A stretch of DNA of 64,000 bases from DAOSEC01 sp035362935 (lineage in GTDB: Bacteria > Bacillota_I > Bacilli_A > ML615J-28 > CAG-313), in NCBI GenBank assembly GCA_035362935.1, contig DAOSEC010000009.1:1-64000 (forward strand), read 5' to 3'. This document shows, piece by piece, positions 1 through 8,328 of this stretch; position 1 is the first letter of the stretch, and every line of letters starts with the position of its first letter. The notes under the pieces are model-generated. The model searched no databases. It was not told the origin of the DNA and saw only the letters and a list, made by a program, of their open reading frames with translations. Both the position numbers and the translations under genes were made by a program.

Positions 1-53
1 TTTCCACTAGCGGATCTTTGACTCTTTTTAAATGTGTATTTGTCTACAGTCTG

Positions 54-90
54 AATCACCAACCTAGTTTAGGTTGGTGATTTTTTATTT
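54..90 (+). terminator. Rho-independent terminator of an upstream gene outside the window
   Basis: A perfect 12-bp stem (54-65 with 71-82) around a 5-nt loop is followed by a T-rich tail. It ends a transcript entering from the left. Bases 1-53 hold no coding region that can be identified; a possible gene end (TGA at 19-21) is too short to support. Confidence 0.8.
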
Positions 91-95
91 GGCTG

Positions 96-110
96 TGAAA
101 ACGCTTGTAA
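96..110 (+). promoter_or_regulatory. cre-like catabolite control site
   Basis: TGAAAACGCTTGTAA resembles the CcpA operator consensus (TGWAANCGNTNWCA) at 12 of 14 core positions. It lies just upstream of the -35 of the hut promoter. Carbon-catabolite control of hut is known in Bacillus; binding here is inferred only from the motif and its position. Confidence 0.4.
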
Positions 111-122
111 AGAATACCGGAT

Positions 123-151
123 TTGCCTTGATTAAAAACCCAAAATATAGT
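123..151 (+). promoter_or_regulatory. hut operon promoter
   Basis: TTGCCT (123-128) and TATAGT (146-151) are separated by 17 bp, a sigma-A-like arrangement about 45 bases ahead of the hutH start. Confidence 0.65.
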
Positions 152-195
152 AAAATCATATAGTGTGAAATTAAATCAATTCTTGGAGGATTCAA

Positions 196-1722
196 ATGGC
201 AATTATCATTGATGGAAATCATCTAACATTACATGACTTTATGAAAGTGGTACGTAGTCATGAAGTAGTAGAACTAAGTCAAGATGCTATGGAGCGTTTG
301 GACCATAGTCATGATGTAATCAAACATATCATTGATGAAGGAAGAACAGTTTATGGGGTCAATACTGGTTTTGGTAAACTAAGTGATGTGGCTATAAGCA
401 AAAAAGAGTTAAGCAAATTACAAGAGAACCTACTAAAATCTCATGCTTGTGGTGTAGGCTCATACTTTAATGATGAAGTGGTAAGAGGAATTATGCTGCT
501 TCGAGTCAATGCACTAGCAAAGGGTTTCTCAGGAATTAGAAGAAAAACCGTGATGCAACTGGTTGAGTATCTTAACCATAACATACTACCCAGAATTCCA
601 GAACAAGGATCACTAGGAGCTAGTGGTGATCTAGCCCCCTTATCACATATGGGATTAACATTACTAGGGCTAGGTGAAGTGACATATCAAGGAATGATAA
701 TGCCTACTTTAGAAGCATTGGAGAAAGCAAAATTATCCCCTTTGGATAAGCTGGTTGCGAAAGAAGGTCTTTCATTAATCAATGGTACTCAGGCGATGAC
801 ATCCATCGGTGCGATTACATTATATGATGCAATTGAATTATCAAAATTAGCAGATATTGCTGGTGCGATGACGCTAGAAGCACTAAATGGTATTACAGAT
901 GCTTTCTCAACTAAAATTCATGAAGCACGAGGTCACATTGGACAAATTCAATGCGCACATAATATTAATAAATTAATCAAAAATAGTAAATATGTAACAT
1001 CACAGGGCCAACTTCGGGTTCAGGATGCATATTCACTACGGTGTATGGCTCAGGTTCATGGAGCAAGCAAAGATGCATTTTCTTATATTTTAAGCAAAGT
1101 AGAAACTGAAATGAATGCTGCTACTGACAATCCGCTGGTGTTTGATATTGATCAGGTGATTTCCGGAGGAAACTTTCATGGCCAACCAATGGCGATATCG
1201 TTTGATTTTATGAAAATAGCTATCGCAGAATTAGCTAACATTTCAGAGCGACGATTAGAACGACTAGTCAATCCACAACTATCAGAGGGATTGCCACCAT
1301 TTTTAGTTGCGGATGGCGGACTAAATTCAGGATTTATGATTGTACAGTATAGTGCGGCATCTTTGGTTAGTGAGAACAAAGTGCTTGCTCATCCTGCTAG
1401 TGTTGACTCTATCACATCAAGTGCGAATCAAGAAGACCATGTCTCAATGGGAACAACAGCAGCAAGACAAGCACGCGATATCTTAAACAATACGAAAAGA
1501 GTAATTGCGATGGAACTTTTTACTGCGACTCAAGCACTTGATTTTCGATATAAAGAACAATTTTGTGGGGATGGAACAAAAATCGCATATCGTATCATAA
1601 GAGACCAAATTCCATTTATATCCACCGATCAAATCATGTATCCATATATTGAAAAAGCAATCCAAATCGTTGAAAATCAGACAATTCAAAAAGCGATTGC
1701 TTCCACAATAGAACTTTATTAA
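196..1722 (+). CDS. hutH: Histidine ammonia-lyase
   Basis: This cytoplasmic enzyme deaminates L-histidine to trans-urocanate and ammonia, the first step of histidine degradation. The 508-aa length is normal for the family. The Ala142-Ser143-Gly144 triad, in the context GSLGASGDLAPLSH, forms the MIO electrophile of the HAL/PAL family at the same numbering as in Pseudomonas HAL. A GGAGGA ribosome site (185-190) sets the ATG. It is the first gene of a five-gene operon with hutU, ftcD, hutI and fchA, with its own promoter and a possible cre site upstream. No HutP or HutC regulator is visible nearby. Confidence 0.97.
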   Translation: MAIIIDGNHLTLHDFMKVVRSHEVVELSQDAMERLDHSHDVIKHIIDEGRTVYGVNTGFGKLSDVAISKKELSKLQENLLKSHACGVGSYFNDEVVRGIMLLRVNALAKGFSGIRRKTVMQLVEYLNHNILPRIPEQGSLGASGDLAPLSHMGLTLLGLGEVTYQGMIMPTLEALEKAKLSPLDKLVAKEGLSLINGTQAMTSIGAITLYDAIELSKLADIAGAMTLEALNGITDAFSTKIHEARGHIGQIQCAHNINKLIKNSKYVTSQGQLRVQDAYSLRCMAQVHGASKDAFSYILSKVETEMNAATDNPLVFDIDQVISGGNFHGQPMAISFDFMKIAIAELANISERRLERLVNPQLSEGLPPFLVADGGLNSGFMIVQYSAASLVSENKVLAHPASVDSITSSANQEDHVSMGTTAARQARDILNNTKRVIAMELFTATQALDFRYKEQFCGDGTKIAYRIIRDQIPFISTDQIMYPYIEKAIQIVENQTIQKAIASTIELY

Positions 1723-1733
1723 GGAGGGAAAAT

Positions 1734-3776
1734 ATGATAGATAATACGTTTGTCTCAAACGCAATGACAATTAAACTAGATGCTATTTTTCCTGAACTAC
1801 CTGAGTATCCTATATTTGATTCTACAATTCGTCGTGCTCCAAAGCGAGAACTAACATTAACTGAAGCAGAAATTCGTCTTAGTCTTCAAAATGCATTACG
1901 GTATATTCCATCAAAATGGCATTCTGTACTAGCGAATGAATTTTTAGAAGAACTCCTTACAAAAGGACGCATCTATGGCTATCGTTTTTTTCCTAAGGAA
2001 CGGATTATTGGAAAACCGATTGATAAATATCAAGGCAAAACACTAGAAGGAAAAGCGATTCAAGTGATGATTGATAACAACTTAGATGTTGAGATTGCTT
2101 TATATCCTTATGAACTTATAACTTATGGTGAAACAGGAAGTGTTTGTCAAAATTGGATGCAATATCATTTAATAAAACGCTATTTGGAAGTAATGGATTC
2201 GAATCAAACTCTTGTGGTTGCCTCCGGGCATCCGGTTGGCTTATTTTCATCTCACGAGTCATCTCCAAGAGTGATTATTACCAATGGGTTAATGATAGGA
2301 ATGTATGATGATTTGGAGAACTGGAATAGAGCTGCCGCACTTGGTGTTGCTTCCTATGGACAAATGACTGCAGGTGGTTGGATGTACATTGGTCCTCAAG
2401 GCATCGTTCATGGGACCTATTCTACAATCCTGAACGCAGGACGAGACAAGCTACACATTCCTCAAGACAAAAACTTAGCAGGATATTTGTATGTAACAAG
2501 TGGTCTTGGTGGCATGAGTGGTGCTCAAGGGAAAGCTTGTGATATTGCTGGGGGAGTATCGATCATTGCCGAGGTCGATAAATCTAGAATTGATACAAGA
2601 CACAAGCAAGGATGGATTAAATACATCGCCATTTCACCCAAAGATGCTTTTGGACTAGCAAGGTCGTATTTGGATAAAAAATTACCCGCTTCTATTGCTT
2701 ACTATGGAAATATTGTAGATTTGCTTGAATACGCAGCAAACAATCAAATTAAGATTGATTTGCTCAGTGATCAAACATCATGTCACAATGCTTATGATGG
2801 TGGGTACTGTCCAGCAGGTATGACGTTCGAGGAAAGAACAGCTTTACTGTCTTCTAACAAGCAGGAATTTAAGAAACAAGTGAACCAAAGTTTGGTACGG
2901 CACTTTAAAGCAATCAAATTACTTGTAGAACAAGGATCCTATTTTTTTGATTACGGAAATAGTTTTATGAAGGCTGTGTTTGATGCTGGAGTGACAGAAA
3001 TATGTAAAAATAAAGTAAATCCATTAGACGGATTTATTTGGCCAAGTTATGTGGAAGATATAATGGGGCCAATCCTATTTGATTATGGTTATGGACCATT
3101 CCGCTGGGTTTGTTTAAGTGGAAGCGAACTTGATTTGGATAAAACCGATCAAGCAGCGATGGAATGCATCGATAAAAATCGTAGATTCCAAGATTTGGAT
3201 AATTACAACTGGATTAAAGATGCAAAAAAGAATAAATTGGTGGTCGGAACCAAAGCACGCATCCTATATCAAGAGGCATATGGAAGATTAAAGATCGCAT
3301 TAAAATTTAATGAAATGGTTCGAAATGGTGAGGTCGGTCCGATCATGTTGGGGCGAGATCATCATGATACAGGAGGAACAGACTCTCCATTTCGTGAAAC
3401 ATCAAATATCAAAGATGGATCAAATATTATGGCTGAAATGGCAACGCACGTATTCGCAGGTAATGTGGCAAGAGGAATGAGTATGGTTGCACTTCACAAT
3501 GGTGGCGGCGTTGGTATAGGAAAATCCATCAATGGTGGGTTTGGTATGGTTTTGGATGGTTCAAAACGTGTTGATGACATCTTAAAACAGGCAATGCCTT
3601 GGGATGTTATGGCAGGGGTAGCAAGACGAGCTTGGGCAAGAAATCCGAATGCTATGGCAACCTCTATTGAGTATAATCAATCAAGCAATCATTCTCATAT
3701 CACAATACCATATCTTGTCGATGATTCTATATTAGATAACGCAATAAAAAAACACCTAAAAATCAAAGGAGAATAA
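1734..3776 (+). CDS. hutU: Urocanate hydratase (long form)
   Basis: It hydrates urocanate to 4-imidazolone-5-propionate using tightly bound NAD+. The family is recognisable from the glycine-rich TSGLGGMSGAQGKA segment and the YCPAGMTFEER region that carries the active-site cysteine. At 680 aa it is much longer than the roughly 550-aa Bacillus and Pseudomonas enzymes and near the length of animal urocanases, so it belongs to the long subfamily. It starts 11 bases after hutH behind a strong AAGGAGGG site that overlaps the hutH stop. It is the second step of the pathway encoded by this operon. Confidence 0.95.
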   Translation: MIDNTFVSNAMTIKLDAIFPELPEYPIFDSTIRRAPKRELTLTEAEIRLSLQNALRYIPSKWHSVLANEFLEELLTKGRIYGYRFFPKERIIGKPIDKYQGKTLEGKAIQVMIDNNLDVEIALYPYELITYGETGSVCQNWMQYHLIKRYLEVMDSNQTLVVASGHPVGLFSSHESSPRVIITNGLMIGMYDDLENWNRAAALGVASYGQMTAGGWMYIGPQGIVHGTYSTILNAGRDKLHIPQDKNLAGYLYVTSGLGGMSGAQGKACDIAGGVSIIAEVDKSRIDTRHKQGWIKYIAISPKDAFGLARSYLDKKLPASIAYYGNIVDLLEYAANNQIKIDLLSDQTSCHNAYDGGYCPAGMTFEERTALLSSNKQEFKKQVNQSLVRHFKAIKLLVEQGSYFFDYGNSFMKAVFDAGVTEICKNKVNPLDGFIWPSYVEDIMGPILFDYGYGPFRWVCLSGSELDLDKTDQAAMECIDKNRRFQDLDNYNWIKDAKKNKLVVGTKARILYQEAYGRLKIALKFNEMVRNGEVGPIMLGRDHHDTGGTDSPFRETSNIKDGSNIMAEMATHVFAGNVARGMSMVALHNGGGVGIGKSINGGFGMVLDGSKRVDDILKQAMPWDVMAGVARRAWARNPNAMATSIEYNQSSNHSHITIPYLVDDSILDNAIKKHLKIKGE

Positions 3777-3780
3777 TGTT

Positions 3781-4677
3781 ATGAAAATCATTCAATGTGT
3801 ACCTAATTTTTCCGAGGGGACAGATTTAGCTAAAGTTGAGGAAATTGTTTCCGTCTTTAAAAATAAACCTGGTTTTAAACTCGTTAGTTATGAACCTGAT
3901 CATAATTATAACCGAACAGTTGTAACTCTGTTAGGCGAACCAGAAGCAATCAAAGAAGCAGTCGTTGAAATGGTTGGAAAAACGACGTCTTTGGTTGATA
4001 TGAACGTACAACGAGGTGAACACCCAAGAATGGGGGCAACCGATGTAATTCCATTTGTACCAATTCGTGGCATTAAAATGAAGGAATGTGTCAAACTAGC
4101 CAATGAAACCGCAGCCCTAATTTGGGAAAAATATCAAGTCCCTATTTTCTTATATGAAGAAGCAGCATCCTCAGAATCAAGAGTCAATCTTTCTGACATT
4201 CGTAAAGGAGAGTTTGAGGGAATGATTACAAAAATCAAAGATCCACTTTGGAAACCTGATTTTGGTAATGCTGAAATTCACCCTACTGCTGGAGTTACTG
4301 CAGTAGGTGCGAGAGCTCCATTAGTAGCATATAACATTAATCTAGATACTAAGAATGTTAAGATTGCTGAAGAAATCGCTAAGACAATACGTCACTCAAA
4401 TGGCGGATTCCGTTACATCAAAGCTGGTGCAGCAGAACTTGTAGATAAAGGAATTGTACAAGTAACAATGAATATTACCAATTATAAGAAAACAAGCATT
4501 TATCGTGTATTTGAGACAGTTAAGATGGAAGCAAAGCGATATGGTGTTTCGATTTGCGGTAGTGAAATCGTCGGTTTGGTACCACTTGAAGCCATTACAG
4601 AATCGCTGACTTATTATTTAGGTTTAACAGAGTTTGATATGACGAAAGTATTGGAAACCCATTTGTTAGACAAGTAG
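3781..4677 (+). CDS. ftcD: Glutamate formimidoyltransferase (stand-alone)
   Basis: It transfers the formimino group of N-formimino-L-glutamate to tetrahydrofolate, giving glutamate and 5-formimino-THF. The N-terminal CVPNFSEG and the GEHPRMGATDVIPFVP segment are hallmarks of the transferase domain. At 298 aa it has only this domain; the cyclodeaminase that is fused to it in mammals is separate here (fchA). It lies 4 bases after hutU, with its ribosome site (GGAG) inside the hutU end. The pathway therefore goes through formiminoglutamate to THF, not through HutG-type hydrolysis to formamide. Confidence 0.95.
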   Translation: MKIIQCVPNFSEGTDLAKVEEIVSVFKNKPGFKLVSYEPDHNYNRTVVTLLGEPEAIKEAVVEMVGKTTSLVDMNVQRGEHPRMGATDVIPFVPIRGIKMKECVKLANETAALIWEKYQVPIFLYEEAASSESRVNLSDIRKGEFEGMITKIKDPLWKPDFGNAEIHPTAGVTAVGARAPLVAYNINLDTKNVKIAEEIAKTIRHSNGGFRYIKAGAAELVDKGIVQVTMNITNYKKTSIYRVFETVKMEAKRYGVSICGSEIVGLVPLEAITESLTYYLGLTEFDMTKVLETHLLDK

Positions 4678-4683
4678 GTTATT

Positions 4684-5961
4684 ATGAATCAAAAATTATT
4701 AGTTATTCATATAAAAGAGCTCTATACAGTAGGAGGACCAAACCGCTTGCGTATGGGGGATGAAATGAATCAAATCGCAATGCTGGAACATGGTTACATC
4801 TATGTAGAAGATGGTGTGATTGTTGCGCTTGGTACAGGCGATGCATATCTTGAGTATATCAAACCTGATGTGAAGGTGATTGATGCAACTGGAAACATTG
4901 TAATTCCAGGTCTAATCGATTCACATACTCATTTAGTCCATGGTGGATCAAGAGAACATGAATATGCAATGAAACTTGCTGGAGTGGGCTATCTTGATAT
5001 TTTAAAAAAAGGCGGTGGAATATTAAGTACTGTTTCTGCAACAAAATCGGCGACATTTGAACAACTCTATCAAAAGGCAAAAAAGAGTCTAGATCTGATG
5101 TTGTCATATGGTGTTACAACCGTTGAGGCGAAAAGCGGATATGGACTAGAGTTAGAAACTGAAATGAAGCAGCTTGAAGTTGCTAAAGAGTTAAACAAGC
5201 ATCATCCGGTTGACATAGTGAACACGTTTATGGGAGCTCACGCAATCCCAGTAGAATTTCGCAACAACAAAGAAGATTACATCAAAGAACTGTTTCATAT
5301 GATGAAAGTTGTTAAATCACGCAATTTAGCAACATTTTGTGATGTGTTTTGTGAGGATAGCGTATTTTCTATTGAAGACACATCAAGAATTCTAAATCAT
5401 GCGAAACAACTTGGATTTATGCTTAAAATGCATGCAGATGAAATTGTACCTTTAGGTGGCGCAAGTTTAGCAGCGAAACTAGGATGTATTTCTGCAGACC
5501 ATTTGATGGCTTCAACCATTCAAGATATGTTACTGCTCGCAAAGCATCAAGTTGTCGCAAACTTACTACCAGCTACTTCATTTTATCTTAATAAAGAATT
5601 TGCGAAAGCACGAACAATGTTAGATCATGGTTGTGGGTTAGCTGTATCAACAGATTATAACCCAGGGAGTACTCCTAGCGAAAATCTTCAATTAGCGATG
5701 CAAATTGCGTCTCTAAAAATGAAATTAACACCAAATGAAGTGCTTTGCGCAGCAACCATGAACGCCGCTTGTAGTATCAATATGCAACACCGAGTTGGTT
5801 CGTTAGAAGTAGGAAAAGATGCAGATTTTGTGATTATGGATTGTCCAAATTTAGTCTATATGATTTATCATTATGGAATAAATCATGTAAAAGATGTTTA
5901 TAAAAAAGGAATGTTGGTTGTTTCGAATCAGCAAGTAGTATATGAGGAGATAAGAAAATGA
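4684..5961 (+). CDS. hutI: Imidazolonepropionase
   Basis: This metal-dependent amidohydrolase opens the ring of 4-imidazolone-5-propionate to give N-formimino-L-glutamate. The beta-strand-1 metal motif SHTHLVHGG has His81 and His83; further metal ligands are expected around HADEI and STDYNPG, which are both present. The 425-aa length is normal. Gene order places it after ftcD although it acts before it. Its stop overlaps the fchA start (ATGA), consistent with translational coupling. Confidence 0.96.
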   Translation: MNQKLLVIHIKELYTVGGPNRLRMGDEMNQIAMLEHGYIYVEDGVIVALGTGDAYLEYIKPDVKVIDATGNIVIPGLIDSHTHLVHGGSREHEYAMKLAGVGYLDILKKGGGILSTVSATKSATFEQLYQKAKKSLDLMLSYGVTTVEAKSGYGLELETEMKQLEVAKELNKHHPVDIVNTFMGAHAIPVEFRNNKEDYIKELFHMMKVVKSRNLATFCDVFCEDSVFSIEDTSRILNHAKQLGFMLKMHADEIVPLGGASLAAKLGCISADHLMASTIQDMLLLAKHQVVANLLPATSFYLNKEFAKARTMLDHGCGLAVSTDYNPGSTPSENLQLAMQIASLKMKLTPNEVLCAATMNAACSINMQHRVGSLEVGKDADFVIMDCPNLVYMIYHYGINHVKDVYKKGMLVVSNQQVVYEEIRK

Positions 5962-6605
5962 AATTAATCGATTTATCAGTGAAGGAGTTTATTGATACAG
6001 TAGATTCCAATCAAGCCACTCCAGGTGGAGGGAGTGTTTCGGCTCTTTCTATCGCACAAGGAATTGGACTGATACGTATGGTTGCTCACTTAACCATTGG
6101 CAAGAAAAAGTTTTTGGCTTTAGAGGATGGAGTCAAATCAAACTATATGAGTCAATTTTTAAAATTAGAAACACTAAAACATCAAGCAATGCAAATCGTA
6201 GATCTCGATACCGATGCATTTAATGTCATTATGGATGCATTCAAACTACCAAAATCGACCGATGAAGAAATTGCAAAGCGAAATGATGTAATTAAGCAAG
6301 CAACACTTCAGGCAAGTAAAGTCCCTCATGACGCTGCTAAGATTGCGTTAGAGGCGTTACGAATAACAAAAGACATGGTTCCTTATGCAAATAAAAATGC
6401 AATATCCGATTTAGGTGTAGGAAGCCTTTTAATGATGGCTGGAGTAGAAGGAGCTATATTAAATATAAAAACCAATATGATTGGATTTGATGAGAAGCAA
6501 ATAGTAACACAATTTGATCAATTTTGTGATGAAACGATGGATCAGGCAAGAGCAATCAGTAGTGAAATTCTATCGTTTGTTCATCAATCTCTTAATTTAA
6601 AATAA
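5958..6605 (+). CDS. fchA: Formimidoyltetrahydrofolate cyclodeaminase
   Basis: It converts 5-formimino-THF to 5,10-methenyl-THF and ammonia, completing histidine catabolism and loading the one-carbon pool. The N-terminal TPGGGSVSALS motif and all-helical 215-aa sequence match the FTCD_C family. It overlaps hutI by 4 bases and is the last gene of the operon, closed by a terminator at 6611-6640. The same split FtcD/FchA pair occurs in amino-acid-fermenting bacteria. Confidence 0.95.
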   Translation: MKLIDLSVKEFIDTVDSNQATPGGGSVSALSIAQGIGLIRMVAHLTIGKKKFLALEDGVKSNYMSQFLKLETLKHQAMQIVDLDTDAFNVIMDAFKLPKSTDEEIAKRNDVIKQATLQASKVPHDAAKIALEALRITKDMVPYANKNAISDLGVGSLLMMAGVEGAILNIKTNMIGFDEKQIVTQFDQFCDETMDQARAISSEILSFVHQSLNLK

Positions 6606-6610
6606 AATAA

Positions 6611-6640
6611 AAATGGGATGAAACCCATTTTTTTATTTTA
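6611..6640 (+). terminator. hut operon terminator
   Basis: AAATGGG pairs with CCCATTT around ATGAAA, followed by a T-rich tail. Confidence 0.85.
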
Positions 6641-6676
6641 TAGTATATACAAATGCCACTACTTTGATATATACTA
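6641..6676. promoter_or_regulatory. Inverted repeat, candidate operator before the flavodoxin-like gene
   Basis: TAGTATATAC (6641-6650) is repeated inverted as ATATATACTA (6667-6676), matching at 9 of 10 positions with a 16-base gap. It sits about 30 bases before the next start codon and overlaps the likely -10 (TATACT). It could be an operator; the regulator is unknown. Confidence 0.4.
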
Positions 6677-6704
6677 TTAGTAATTCGTTTTTTAGGAGAA
6701 AAGC

Positions 6705-7193
6705 ATGAAAACATTAATTGTATATACTGGCAAGTATGGATTTACCAAACAATGTGTAGAGGATATTGCATCCGCACTTAAAGGTGCTGTTGATGTTGTT
6801 GAACTAAATATTCCTACTAACATCGATTTAACAAATTACAATCAAGTCATTATTGGTGGCGCAATTTATATGGGGAAAGTTCACAAAAATATAACAACTT
6901 TTGTGCATAATAATTTAGAAATTTTGAGAAATAAACGCATTGGACTATTTATTACCTGTGGATTCAGCGAGAATTTTGATATGTATTTACGTGAAACGTA
7001 TCCGGAGCGATTACTCGCAATCGCATTAACAAAACGCTGTTTTGGTGGTGAACTTCAAATCTCAAAAATGAAGTTTTTTGATAAAATGTTAACAAAAATG
7101 ATGATTTATATGAGAAATAAGGAACATGCATCCTTACCACATAAGCAAACTAATCAAATAGACTTGTTTATTAAAGCATTAACAATTCTTTAG
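6705..7193 (+). CDS. Flavodoxin-domain protein (HemG/Flavodoxin_5 type)
   Basis: The 162-aa protein has a flavodoxin-like Rossmann fold. The N-terminal LIVYTGKYGFTKQC segment is the FMN phosphate loop, followed by the strand VIIGGAIYMGKVHKN typical of the Flavodoxin_5 / protoporphyrinogen-oxidase-like family. No haem genes lie nearby, so a HemG role is not supported; a general electron-transfer or stress role is equally possible. AGGAG gives the start. It is followed 11 bases later by the Smr gene, probably co-transcribed. Confidence 0.8.
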   Translation: MKTLIVYTGKYGFTKQCVEDIASALKGAVDVVELNIPTNIDLTNYNQVIIGGAIYMGKVHKNITTFVHNNLEILRNKRIGLFITCGFSENFDMYLRETYPERLLAIALTKRCFGGELQISKMKFFDKMLTKMMIYMRNKEHASLPHKQTNQIDLFIKALTIL

Positions 7194-7204
7194 GAGAGAT
7201 AACA

Positions 7205-7540
7205 ATGGTTATAATAGACATCAAGTCAAATATGCCGTTAGTAGAAGAGGCAATGAGTGAATTAACTCAAATGTTATCTTTTTATACTGGGAAACAAAAA
7301 GTGGTTAAAATTCTTCATGGATATGGATCAACAGGAGTAGGTGGTTCCATTAAAAAAGCAACTCATCGAATACTTTCTCAGTGGAAATCCTTGAAACGAA
7401 TAAAAGCATTTATCCCTGGAGAAGGATTTGATCTTAATTCAGGTTATCAAGAAGTGATTCACACATACAAAGATTTGATTCGTAATGATTCAGATTACGG
7501 ACATTCCAACGATGGGATAACATATGTCATATTGAAATAG
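7205..7540 (+). CDS. Small stand-alone Smr-domain protein
   Basis: This 111-aa protein is one Smr (MutS2 C-terminal-like) domain. A VVKILHGYGSTGVGGSIK segment corresponds to the family's HGxGxxxLR nuclease loop, preceded by the helix that follows the usual LDLHG motif, here degenerate (IDIKS). Stand-alone Smr proteins are nucleic-acid endonucleases in other bacteria; activity here is inferred. RBS AGGAGA. It shares a transcript with the flavodoxin gene and ends at its own terminator. Confidence 0.7.
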   Translation: MVIIDIKSNMPLVEEAMSELTQMLSFYTGKQKVVKILHGYGSTGVGGSIKKATHRILSQWKSLKRIKAFIPGEGFDLNSGYQEVIHTYKDLIRNDSDYGHSNDGITYVILK

Positions 7541-7565
7541 AGTGCTATATGAAGCACTCTTTTAT
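7539..7565 (+). terminator. Terminator after the Smr gene
   Basis: AGAGTGCT pairs with AGCACTCT, followed by TTTTAT. Confidence 0.8.
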
Positions 7566-7702
7566 ATTGACAAAAGACAGAAGAAGGGCTATAATTAATA
7601 ATGTACAAGTGTTTATTTAATAAATGAACAGATTTCGATTTTGGTTTTTGATTGATATATTCTTATATTTGCATTAATTGGTTTTCTATTCTTGTTTCTT
7701 TG

Positions 7703-7711
7703 TGGTACAAT
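7703..7711 (+). promoter_or_regulatory. Extended -10 promoter of the HEAT/SDR gene pair
   Basis: TGG directly followed by TACAAT forms an extended -10, with no convincing -35. Its position argues that translation starts at 7734 and not at an in-frame upstream ATG (7710). Bases 7566-7700 contain no recognisable gene. Confidence 0.5.
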
Positions 7712-7733
7712 GAAGAAAAGGAAAGGTGATTTG

Positions 7734-8306
7734 ATGTTAAGAAAAGATGTTGAACGATTACTCCTCGACATTTCATCCAATCAAAAAGATCACGACCAAG
7801 CCCAACAATCAATGACAGCATTAAAAGAATATATTGCCATAGACCCAGATATGATGAGGAGTTTTTTTGATAAAATTGCTAGTTATTTGTATCGCAAGAA
7901 TGTTTCTGTTCGTATCCGCGCAACAAGTTTGTTGTTAGAATTATCCAGTCATTTGACAGATGCACAGTTTGATGTAATACTACCAATCATTTTACGTCAA
8001 CTTGAGAGCGACTCCATCACCGTCATAGGGAATCTAGCAACGTATATTCCTAAAATTATAATAAAACGTCCAACGATTGAAGAACAAATTTTGAAGAAAA
8101 TTATGGATATTGACAAGAAAAAATTTAAAGCAAGAAATTGGAATATCGTAAAAGCTAGTTTAATCGAAGCTATGGATCAATTTATGGATTATTCTATACA
8201 CGAAGAAATGATCATCAAATTCATCAAACAAGCAAGATTATCAACAAGTCCCAAAACAAGAAAAATAGCAAATAAGGTATTAAAATCACGAAATCTAATA
8301 GAGTAA
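7734..8306 (+). CDS. HEAT-repeat-like helical protein
   Basis: The 190-aa protein is predicted all-helical with paired amphipathic helices like HEAT/ARM repeats (for example RKNVSVRIRATSLLLELSSH and LESDSITVIGNLATYIPKII). It has no signal peptide or membrane segment, and no catalytic motif is seen. HEAT proteins act as scaffolds or bind nucleic acids, so function cannot be assigned. I chose the ATG at 7734 because AAAGGTG precedes it and the promoter -10 lies inside the longer frame. It is followed 22 bases later by an SDR reductase. Confidence 0.65.
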   Translation: MLRKDVERLLLDISSNQKDHDQAQQSMTALKEYIAIDPDMMRSFFDKIASYLYRKNVSVRIRATSLLLELSSHLTDAQFDVILPIILRQLESDSITVIGNLATYIPKIIIKRPTIEEQILKKIMDIDKKKFKARNWNIVKASLIEAMDQFMDYSIHEEMIIKFIKQARLSTSPKTRKIANKVLKSRNLIE

Positions 8307-8328
8307 ACAATGTAATGGAGGTTATAGT

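Noticed and set aside
1..53. Partial gene or riboswitch at the left edge
   Set aside because: All that is visible is a terminator; the preceding bases are too short and match no motif I know.
6705..7193. HemG protoporphyrinogen oxidase
   Set aside because: No haem biosynthesis genes nearby and the flavodoxin domain alone is not specific.
7540..7733. Search for a small gene or RNA in the gap before the HEAT gene
   Set aside because: Only a terminator and a promoter are visible.
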